The translations under genes and the position numbers were made by a program. The notes below the pieces were generated by a model. The model was not told the DNA's origin. It did no database searches and saw nothing but the letters and a program-made list of their open reading frames with translations. From Chitinophagaceae bacterium (GTDB lineage: Bacteria > Bacteroidota > Bacteroidia > Chitinophagales > Chitinophagaceae), in the NCBI GenBank assembly GCA_016786745.1, contig JAEUVS010000093.1:1-35313 (forward strand): 35,313 nucleotides of DNA. The letters run 5' to 3'. This document shows, one piece after another, positions 7,482 through 15,000 of this stretch. How positions within the stretch are numbered: the stretch's first letter is position 1; every line of letters starts with the position of its first letter.

Positions 7482-8606
7482 ATGTACAGGATGCTGTCAT
7501 ACTTGCTATTACCCCTTTTTCTTTGTTGTTTAAGTGTGGCTTCGTTTGCCAACGAGCATAAAACCCTCGAAATTGGATCTGCAGCGCCGGATTTCAACCT
7601 GAAAGGAGTGGATGGAAAAATGTACAGTCTCGCATCGTTTAAAGATGCCAAAGTGCTGGTGATCGTCTTTACATGCAATCATTGTCCCACTTCGCAGGCG
7701 TATGAAGACAGGATCAAGAAGATTGTCACAGACTATAAAGGAAAATCCGTGCAGCTGATTGCCATCTCTCCAAATAGTACAGAGGGTTTGAGTCTTTCTG
7801 AACTTGGATATACCGACGTGTCGGATACTTACGAAGAAATGGTTTACCGCGCAAAAGATAAAAATTTCAATTTCCCTTACCTGTATGATGGCGATACACA
7901 AGCCACCTCGGAAAAATATGGCCCTGTTGCCACTCCGCATGTTTTTATTTTCGACAGCGAAAGAAAGTTGCGCTACCAGGGAAGGATAGATGATATGGAA
8001 GATCCGGAAAAAACACCCTCTGTTCACGACACAAGAAATGCGATTGAGGCATTGCTGGCGGGAAGTGATGTGGCAGTAAAAACAACAAAGGTGTTCGGCT
8101 GCTCCACCAAATGGAAAGATAAAAACGATTGGGTGAGAAAAACGGATGAAGAATGGGCAAAGCGACCCGTTGATCTTGAAATGATTGATGAAGCCGGGAT
8201 AAAAGAATTGCTGAAAAACAACACCGACAAAGTGCGGTTGATTAATATCTGGGCAACATGGTGCGGCCCATGTGTTACAGAGTTTCCGGAGTTTATAAAA
8301 ATCAATCGGATGTATAACGCGAGAGATTTTGAATTCATCACCATCAGCGCTGATAAGCCAGACAAAAAAGATAAGGTTTTAAAATTTTTGAAAGAAAAAC
8401 AGGCCGCAAATAAAAACTACCTCTTTAGCAGCGATAATAAATACGCGATGATAGAAGCGGTTGACCCGAAATGGCAGGGTGCGCTTCCCTATACGGTTCT
8501 CGTGGAGCCGGGAGGAAAAATCGTGTATGCAAAGCAAAGCATCATTGATCCGTTGCAGATGAAAAAAACCATCGTTGAAAATAAATACATCGGAAGGGTT
8601 TATTGA
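7482..8606 (+). CDS. Exported tandem redoxin protein (peroxiredoxin-like plus TlpA-like thioredoxin)
   Basis: The 374-residue product has a signal peptide (cleavage near SFA-NE) and two thioredoxin-fold domains. Domain 1 (about 27-195) is peroxiredoxin/TlpA-like with a CxxC site FTCNHCPTSQAYEDR (Cys65, Cys68) and cis-Pro in VATPHVF. Domain 2 (about 230-374) is a classical TlpA/ResA-like thioredoxin with IWATWCGPC (Cys261, Cys264) and cis-Pro in GALPYTVLV. Both active sites appear intact. The probable role is a periplasmic thiol-disulfide relay, for example cytochrome maturation or disulfide reduction. It is separated by 38 bases from LacI and is 2 bases ahead of the methyltransferase gene, so these two are probably cotranscribed. 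Confidence 0.88.
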   Translation: MYRMLSYLLLPLFLCCLSVASFANEHKTLEIGSAAPDFNLKGVDGKMYSLASFKDAKVLVIVFTCNHCPTSQAYEDRIKKIVTDYKGKSVQLIAISPNSTEGLSLSELGYTDVSDTYEEMVYRAKDKNFNFPYLYDGDTQATSEKYGPVATPHVFIFDSERKLRYQGRIDDMEDPEKTPSVHDTRNAIEALLAGSDVAVKTTKVFGCSTKWKDKNDWVRKTDEEWAKRPVDLEMIDEAGIKELLKNNTDKVRLINIWATWCGPCVTEFPEFIKINRMYNARDFEFITISADKPDKKDKVLKFLKEKQAANKNYLFSSDNKYAMIEAVDPKWQGALPYTVLVEPGGKIVYAKQSIIDPLQMKKTIVENKYIGRVY

Positions 8607-8608
8607 GG

Positions 8609-9319
8609 ATGCCCAACACTTACTTTCGTTTCAGGCAATTCACTGTTCACCAGGAGAAAACCGCGATGAAAGTTTGTACCGATGCGTGTTTATTCGGAGC
8701 GTGGATTGCTTCTTTCGTAAAAGACCGTAAAATTGAAAGAGTGCTCGATGTTGGCGCGGGAACTGGCCTGTTGTCATTGATGATAGCGCAGGTTTCGAGT
8801 GCCCGCATAGATGCGGTAGAAATTGAAGATGGCGCCTTTCTGCAGGCAACAGAAAATTTTGATGCTTCACCGTGGGCGGAGAGATTAAAAGCGCATCATA
8901 CGGATATTGCGCATTATCACCCGGGTGAGATGTATGATCTTATAGTATCCAATCCTCCTTTTTATGAAAACGATTTGTTGTCGGATGATGAGCAGCGAAA
9001 CATCGCGCTTCATAGCAGCAAACTCGAATTCGTACAATTGTTAGAAATTTCGGGAAGATTAACAAATGAAAGCGGACAGCTGGCAATATTAATACCGTAC
9101 CGTCGTGCGAAAGATTTGGAGGAAAAAATAAGCCGGTCTCCGTTTTCGGCAAGCATTAAGGTTAATGTGAGGCAAACGCCAAAACACCAGTATTTCCGGT
9201 GTATGTATTTGTTATCAAAAGCGCCCGCAGGCGAAACCGATGAAACAGAGATTACAATTAAATCAGGAGATAAATACACCGAACAATTTTATTCGCTTCT
9301 CAAAGACTATTACCTGTAA
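8609..9319 (+). CDS. tRNA1(Val) adenine-N6 methyltransferase (TrmN6/YfiC-like)
   Basis: The 236-residue product has the N-terminus YFRFRQFTVHQEKTAMKVCT, typical of the YfiC family, then SAM motif I (VLDVGAGTGLLSLMIA, 45-60) and the amino-methyltransferase catalytic motif NPPFY (115-119). Known members methylate the N6 of A37 in tRNA1-Val. ATG 8609 is preferred over an in-frame TTG at 8603 that overlaps the redoxin stop. It follows the redoxin gene by 2 bases, and the SMP-30 lipoprotein gene starts 28 bases downstream. It is a cytoplasmic housekeeping gene with no link to the neighbouring sugar genes. Confidence 0.92.
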   Translation: MPNTYFRFRQFTVHQEKTAMKVCTDACLFGAWIASFVKDRKIERVLDVGAGTGLLSLMIAQVSSARIDAVEIEDGAFLQATENFDASPWAERLKAHHTDIAHYHPGEMYDLIVSNPPFYENDLLSDDEQRNIALHSSKLEFVQLLEISGRLTNESGQLAILIPYRRAKDLEEKISRSPFSASIKVNVRQTPKHQYFRCMYLLSKAPAGETDETEITIKSGDKYTEQFYSLLKDYYL

Positions 9320-9347
9320 CATTTAATACATTTGAAAAAACTTGTTT

Positions 9348-10403
9348 ATGAAAATACTGTTGCTGGCATCCCTGTTTTCTATAGTCCTGTTTTCGTCATG
9401 TGGCGATAATGCGGATACCTCCGGCGAAAACGCAAACACTGATTCATCGGCGGTAAAGGCTGATAATACCGCGCCGAACACCAATATCGAAATTCTCGAT
9501 CCGGAAGGAGCCACGCTGATCGATTCAACGGCCAAAGTCGAAAACCTTGCCGGCGGCTTTAGCTGGACAGAAGGCCCGCTTTACGTAGCTGATGGCGACT
9601 ATGTTTTATTCTCCGATATTCCAGCGAATAAAGTGATGAAGTGGAAAGAAGGGCAGGGGGTTACAACGTTTTTGTATCCCGCAGGCTATACCGGCGACTC
9701 TTCGAAAGGACCCAAAAACGAGCCTGGTTCAAATGGTTTAATGCTCGACAAAGACGGAAAATTGGTGTTGTGCCAGCACGGCGACAGAAGGATAGCAAGA
9801 ATGAAATCGCCACTTTCAGATCCGAAGCCGGAATACGAAACGGTTGCTGATAAATATAATGGAAAACGGTTCAATAGTCCGAATGACGCCGTATATCACC
9901 CGAACGGCAACCTGTATCTCACAGATCCTCCATATGGTTTGCAGGATGGTGAAAAAGATCCAGCGAAGGAACTCGATTTTCACGGAGTATTTCTTGTAAG
10001 GCCAAACGGAAAGGTAGAACTTGTAACGAAAGAGTATAAATGGCCTAATGGTATTGCTATTACCCCCGACGGAAAAAGTTTAATTGTTGCGCACTCCGAT
10101 GGAGAAAACAGGGCATTTATGAAATATGAGTTGAATGAGAAAGGACTTGCTGCTAGCAAATCGGTTTTCTACAGGTTCGACAGCACCGAGAAAGAGGAAG
10201 GCGCTCCTGATGGTTTTAAAATAAGCAAGAAAGGTTATGTGTTTTCTTCCGGTCCCGGAGGTGTATGCATTTTTAATCCTTCAGGTAAATTTATTGCGAG
10301 GATACACACGGGCCAGGCTACGTCGAATACTGCGTTGTCTGCGGATGAGAAGTGGTTGTATATGACTTGTGATGATTTCTTTTACAGGGTTGCGCTTAAA
10401 TGA
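9348..10403 (+). CDS. SMP-30/gluconolactonase-like lipoprotein
   Basis: The 351-residue product begins with a lipoprotein signal (MKILLLASLFSIVLFSSCG, lipid Cys18) and a Ser/Asp/Asn-rich linker. A six-bladed beta-propeller of the SMP-30/gluconolactonase/LRE family follows. The expected metal and active-site positions are visible: Glu in SWTEGPLY, Asn in FNSPNDAVYHPNG, Asn in WPNGIAITPDG, and Asp in APDGFKI. Such enzymes hydrolyse aldonolactones, so it could open lactones made by sugar oxidation, as the nearby GMC enzyme would do; that link is inference. I chose ATG 9348 rather than TTG 9342. Its stop codon is the first three bases of the palindromic element. Confidence 0.88.
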   Translation: MKILLLASLFSIVLFSSCGDNADTSGENANTDSSAVKADNTAPNTNIEILDPEGATLIDSTAKVENLAGGFSWTEGPLYVADGDYVLFSDIPANKVMKWKEGQGVTTFLYPAGYTGDSSKGPKNEPGSNGLMLDKDGKLVLCQHGDRRIARMKSPLSDPKPEYETVADKYNGKRFNSPNDAVYHPNGNLYLTDPPYGLQDGEKDPAKELDFHGVFLVRPNGKVELVTKEYKWPNGIAITPDGKSLIVAHSDGENRAFMKYELNEKGLAASKSVFYRFDSTEKEEGAPDGFKISKKGYVFSSGPGGVCIFNPSGKFIARIHTGQATSNTALSADEKWLYMTCDDFFYRVALK

Positions 10404-10500
10404 CGTGCGAAGCACGTCATTCCGAGCGCAGCGAGGGATCAATTTAATCAGGTTTCTCTGCTGATCCCTCACCCTTCGGGTTCGGGATGACCTTCGGTCA
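10401..10500. repeat. 100-bp palindromic intergenic element with several hairpins
   Basis: The element fills the whole space between two convergent genes. Outer arms pair 10416-10425 with 10482-10491 (9 of 10). Inner arms GAGGGATCA (10433-10441) and TGATCCCTC (10462-10470) pair perfectly. Small hairpins sit at each end (GACGTGC/GCACGTC at 10402-10418; TGACC/GGTCA at 10488-10500) and in the right arm (ACCC/GGGT at 10471-10481). The ATTCCGAGCGCAGCGAGG segment resembles dispersed repeats I know from many bacterial genomes. It may act as a bidirectional terminator and is a likely non-autonomous (REP/MITE-like) element. No transposase is present. Confidence 0.75.
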
Positions 10501-11568
10501 TCTCTCCACTACAGTAATCCTCAACGAATCCGTGCCCCATTCGGCGCGATCGTCGATAACGCGAAGCTGGTAAGTATATACACCGGGATAGGTTAATCCT
10601 TTAACTGTAGGATGTGGTGTCACCTCGTCGGCAATATAGTCGTATGAAGGGCCCGACACTTTCTGCCATACATACCGCACAATTTTTCCATCCTCGTCGG
10701 TTGAAGCCGTACCATCGAGTACTACTTCGCCATCGGCGGTGGAAATAGTGATATCGGCGCCGGCCCTTGCCACTGGTTTTATATTCGGTTTATTGTTGCG
10801 ACGCTGCGCGAGCATCCATTCATAAATATTCGGGTTGAAATACCTGTAACCGGTGTCGTACGCACGCGATACCCACACATAGTGGCCTCCATTATCATAG
10901 ATTATCATGTTGGGATGAATCTTTGCACCGCAATCATTTATGCTTTTAACCGCGTATATGGTACAATAGGGACTGGCTTTGTCATCGTCCCACGCGTGTA
11001 TCGCAAGAACAGGCAGGTCGGCGTTGGCGATGTTGCAGCCGTTCATCATAAAACACGGCGAAACAACGGGAACAATGCCGGCAAGTTGTTTTGCCCTTCT
11101 CAAAGAAGAGGCTGCATATACCCATGAACCGCCCCCACCAAGACTTAAACCGGTTAGAAAAATTCTGTTGGTATCTATCCGCAAACTGTCTTTTGCGTAC
11201 CTGATCATTGAATCGATGTAATAATTTTCCCATGTTCCATAGCGCGAATAGAGCTGTGGATATAAAACAACGAAGCCCTCGGTTTTACCGTTCCACGTAA
11301 ATTCCATTTTGTGTCCCCTGTCGATATACTTTGGAATACCGCAACAATTAATTTTTTTGAGATCTTCTGGCGAGCCGGTTCCTTTTTCGCCTATTCCGTG
11401 AAGAAAAATGATAAGGGGATGTTTCGTTTGTGGGTTGGCGTTATATCCGGGAGGAAGGTATTGATAAAAGCCTATCATTCCACGTGGGCCATCCATGCTC
11501 CTGGCGGTTCTTTGCGCGCCAGCGAATACAGGAATGGCCACGAGGACTGCTATAAGAAAATTCTTCAT
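10498..11568 (-). CDS. Secreted alpha/beta-hydrolase (polymer esterase-like) with PKD domain
   Basis: The 356-residue product has a signal peptide (cleavage after FAGAQ) and an esterase domain (about 30-255). The oxyanion region is FLHGIGEKGTG, the nucleophile Ser142 is in GLSLGGGGSW, Asp195 is a likely acid (HAWDDDK), and the catalytic His229 is in DNGGHYVW. A C-terminal PKD/Ig-like domain (about 263-356) with TASTDEDGKIVRYVWQKVSG is typical of carbohydrate-surface anchoring modules. The fold is that of the PHB-depolymerase/feruloyl-esterase-like group. The real substrate is unknown, possibly an acetyl or feruloyl ester. Its esterase domain is related to that of the giant protein at 12061-17058. 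The stop codon lies within the palindromic element. Confidence 0.85.
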   Translation of the reverse strand: MKNFLIAVLVAIPVFAGAQRTARSMDGPRGMIGFYQYLPPGYNANPQTKHPLIIFLHGIGEKGTGSPEDLKKINCCGIPKYIDRGHKMEFTWNGKTEGFVVLYPQLYSRYGTWENYYIDSMIRYAKDSLRIDTNRIFLTGLSLGGGGSWVYAASSLRRAKQLAGIVPVVSPCFMMNGCNIANADLPVLAIHAWDDDKASPYCTIYAVKSINDCGAKIHPNMIIYDNGGHYVWVSRAYDTGYRYFNPNIYEWMLAQRRNNKPNIKPVARAGADITISTADGEVVLDGTASTDEDGKIVRYVWQKVSGPSYDYIADEVTPHPTVKGLTYPGVYTYQLRVIDDRAEWGTDSLRITVVER

Positions 11569-11624
11569 CGGTTCTTTTGTTCAGAGAGCCGAAAATAAAC
11601 TGAAAAGAGGGATATTTAAAGCTT

Positions 11625-11948
11625 CTAACGACCTCTTTTTGCGGGGCGTCCCGCTCTTTTACGCGATCCTGTTGATTTTTTTGCCGGTCCTCCTGCTCTT
11701 TTCTTCGCACCTCTTTTTGCGCCTTTCTTCGCGCCTTTTTTAGCCCCTCGTTTAACGGCTGATTTTTTTGCGCCTTTTTTAGCGGGTACTTTGGCACCGG
11801 CTTCTCTTGCTTCCGATAGACCAATGGCGATAGCCTGCTTGCGGTTTTTAACTGTTTTACCGCTCCTTCCCGATTTTAATTTGCCACGTTTCATTTCATG
11901 CATCGAGCGTTTCACTTTTTTCTGCGCTCCCTTCGAATACTTAGCCAT
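11625..11948 (-). CDS. DUF6496 protein with histone-like Lys/Ala/Arg-rich tail
   Basis: The 107-residue product begins with a conserved block (KYSKGAQKKVKRSMHEMKRG, then a GRSGKTVKNRKQAIAIGLSEA segment) that I recognise as DUF6496. From residue 55 it continues as a low-complexity tail built of KKGAKK/KRGAKK-type repeats. The tail resembles histone H1 or the Hc1-like proteins of bacteria and should bind nucleic acid nonspecifically (inference). There is no signal peptide. It sits between two secreted esterase genes in the same direction, with 56 bases to the downstream one, and has no obvious link to them. The repetitive tail DNA could vary in length between strains. Confidence 0.85.
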   Translation of the reverse strand: MAKYSKGAQKKVKRSMHEMKRGKLKSGRSGKTVKNRKQAIAIGLSEAREAGAKVPAKKGAKKSAVKRGAKKGAKKGAKRGAKKRAGGPAKKSTGSRKRAGRPAKRGR

Positions 11949-12002
11949 GGGATAGATTTTTTTTAAGGGAATACTGAAAAAGTTGTGCCCGCATTAAAAT
12001 GC

Positions 12003-12028
12003 AAATCCCGCCAAAAAGGCGGGATTGC
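12003..12028 (-). terminator. Candidate Rho-independent terminator of the giant esterase gene
   Basis: The perfect 9-bp stem AATCCCGCC/GGCGGGATT (12004-12012 with 12018-12026) has a 5-base loop and lies 33 bases beyond the stop at 12061. Read on the minus strand, it is followed by a T-rich stretch (TTTGCATTTTAAT) rather than a clean U-run, so termination strength is uncertain. Confidence 0.6.
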
Positions 12029-12060
12029 ACATTATTCAACTGTAACTCGTAGAGAAAACG

Positions 12061-15000
12061 TTACTTCTTCACTTTTACCAGCTTGCCGCTGTTCACAATC
12101 TTACCATTCACCTTCACCATCACAATATATACTCCCGGTTTCAGGCTCTGGCCCTGATCCACTCTCAGGGTATTATTTCCTGCAGATACGTTTTTAAAGT
12201 CTCTGCGCTGGACAATTCTGCCTGCCACATCATACACTTCAGTAGTAATGCGGTTCGATGACGAGCTGTTATAGATATCTACATTAAACGATTCGTTGAA
12301 CGGATTCGGATAGATGCGTCCTTCTTTCGGCTCTTCTATCAGTTCTGCAGGAACTTCCACTACACTGTTTAGAGCGCTTCCACCCTGAACATCAGTGTAA
12401 TCTTCTATCAGCACACCTGCATTGAACGCATACAATGCAGCCTGGGTTGTTGAGAAGTTCAGCAGCACTTCGCCACTTTCGTCAGGAAGCACGTCACCGA
12501 TCCATACCACCTTGCTTGTATTTGTCCATGCGTTCAGGTAAACTGTTCTTCCATTTATTGAATATGCCGCCGTATAGTTGTCTTTGAACCATCCGTTAGG
12601 TCCGGCGCTTCCTACAAATCCGAACCGGTATCTTCTTGTTGTGTTCAATCCGCTGATCCTGATCTGTGCGAGCTGTGTTTTGTCGATCCAGTAGTTCGAT
12701 CGCAAAACAAGGTCTGGCACGACGCCTGAGTTGTTTCCTGTTGTGTGTCCGGCGTTGAACTCACCATTGAATGGCGCTTCGATCCTTAGTGTAACACCTG
12801 AAATCTGCAGGTTCTGGTTGATCAGTTCGTCGAATGTTTCGAAATCATCCGGCGGGTTCTGCAGGTTGTTCCATGGCGATGGTGCATTGGTAACATCCAC
12901 GTTGAAGTTCACCGCGACAATATTCGCAGGGGTAATTGCCTTCGCCCTGTTACTATATGCTGAGAATGTTGAACCCGACTTCGCCCGCACACGATACCAG
13001 TATTTAGTATTCGGGTTCAGACCGGTGTTCCTGAACGTGGTAACATTTCCGCGCAAAGTGAACGTGGCGACATTCAGAGTGAATAGTGAGTCTGTAGCGC
13101 GTTGCAATTGATATCCGTCGGTGGTTGCCTCACTGTTTGTGCGGTCGGACCAGCTTAGATCAATTGTTGTGCGGTTTAGAGCTTCGGCATACAAATTAAC
13201 CGGGTTAAGCAATGTTATTGATGGCGAATATTCTTCGAGGATTATCGCGTTCAGGTAACTAACTCCGGTGAGCCTTGTAGCAGTTACTGTAATCGCTCCG
13301 CTTGTTGGCGTCAGGGTGTTCAGTTGTGCTGTCTGCTGGGTATTGAAAGTTGACACCATTGTGTCGCGCTGCGTACCTATTGTATAAACTGTACGCGACA
13401 ACAATCCTTCGTTCTGGCTTCCCACAAATACAATGTTATATCTCATCGAATTGTTGAGCCCGTTAAACCTGATTGTTTTTGCCGTAGTGGTACTGTCGGC
13501 TATACCGCTTCTGAGCGCTGAATCGGGAACCACACCGGTGTTATTGCCCGTAATGTGACCGAGTTCGGTGAGTCGCTGCCATGCTGATACGAAGGTAACC
13601 GACAACGCAGTTACTGCGTTTGTTTCATCGCGCAATTGCGTTCTTGTGCTGTTTGCCGCGCGCACGCCACCCCAGTTGTTCCATGGAGCAGGTGCAATTT
13701 CTGCCGCATTACCCAGGTTGATATAGAATGATCGTACACTCTTGTCGGCAACACTTACTGTGAACGAATCTACAGTAATGGCTCCCTTGCTATCCCTTGC
13801 GGTTACGGCCAGGTTATGCCAGCCGATGTTGTCGATAGTCGGAGCGGCCACGATGCGGTAATTATTACTTCCAAGATTCTGCAGCGTGATAAACGACGGC
13901 TTGTTTGGAATAGATACCGTTACGTTATCACCGGCGTCCGTTATTGAGAAGTTCTGCTGTACCGTAGCATCTGTTTTCACAAACATGTTGTTAACAGCGG
14001 TAATTACAGGAGCATTATTACCCGCAATTACGCCCAGGCTTTCACTTTGTTCCCCATTACCATTCGCATTTACTCCACGAACGAAATAGTAGTACTGGGT
14101 AAATGCTGTGACAGAATTGTCTGTATAAATATTCGCGCGTGCGGGCAATGTAGTGAGCAAACTGAAGTTCAGGTTATCTGTGCCCCTCCACACCTCGATG
14201 CTTGTTTCATTGGTTGAGTTGTTCGTCCAGCTTATCGTGATCCTGTTCGTGGCAATGTTATTGGCCTGGAGATCGTTTGGTGCAAGCGGTGTTCCCGGTG
14301 CCGCATCGGTTGTTGCCGATACAAAGTCAGTTATTGGCGACTCATTTTCCGATCCCACAGCTCTCATCTTAAAGAAGTAGGTGGTTGCTGAACTGAGGCC
14401 CACGTTTGTAAATGTTGTTGTATTTGCGGGCACAGTCGCGAACGGGGTATATGTTCCGGTTGAAGAGTTGGCCCTCATCAATTCGAATCCTGTTTCGTTC
14501 GGAGAATTATCTACCCAGTTAAGCCTGATACTCTTGAAATCAACAGTGGTGGCTGCAAGGTCTGACGGTGCGATTACCGGTGGCGCATTTGGCACTGCAA
14601 CATAACTGTAATACATATCCGCAATTCTTCTTCTGCCAAAGTTGCCTGTGGTATTCGACCAGAAAAGCTCCATTGTTTCAGTTCCTGTTCTTTCGAAATA
14701 AGTCACCGCAATCTGGTGGTAACCGCGCGTAAGTGTAATTTCTGCAGTCTTCGACGTTGCTGTGTGTAACCCGTCATTGTCTATTAATGGCTCAGCATCC
14801 GGTGCATAACCCTGGTCGATATAGAACCGGCTTCCCTCGTCTGAATTTGTTTCGAACGTGTAGGTCGACGATTCGGGCACAAACAGGTAACCTGTCCACA
14901 GTATCGCATAATTGTCCTGGCTGGTTCTGAATTTCGTACCGGTGTTTACAGAGTCCACAATACCCTGCCGCACTGCCGGCAATGTGTTGAAGTTGGGCAG

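Noticed and set aside
8603..8608. TTG start for the tRNA methyltransferase overlapping the redoxin stop
   Set aside because: ATG 8609 gives the usual N-terminus of the family and needs no alternative start codon.
11441..11824. 127-residue Lys/Arg/Gln-rich open frame on the minus strand
   Set aside because: It is an out-of-frame reading of the low-complexity DUF6496 tail, which explains its charge bias.
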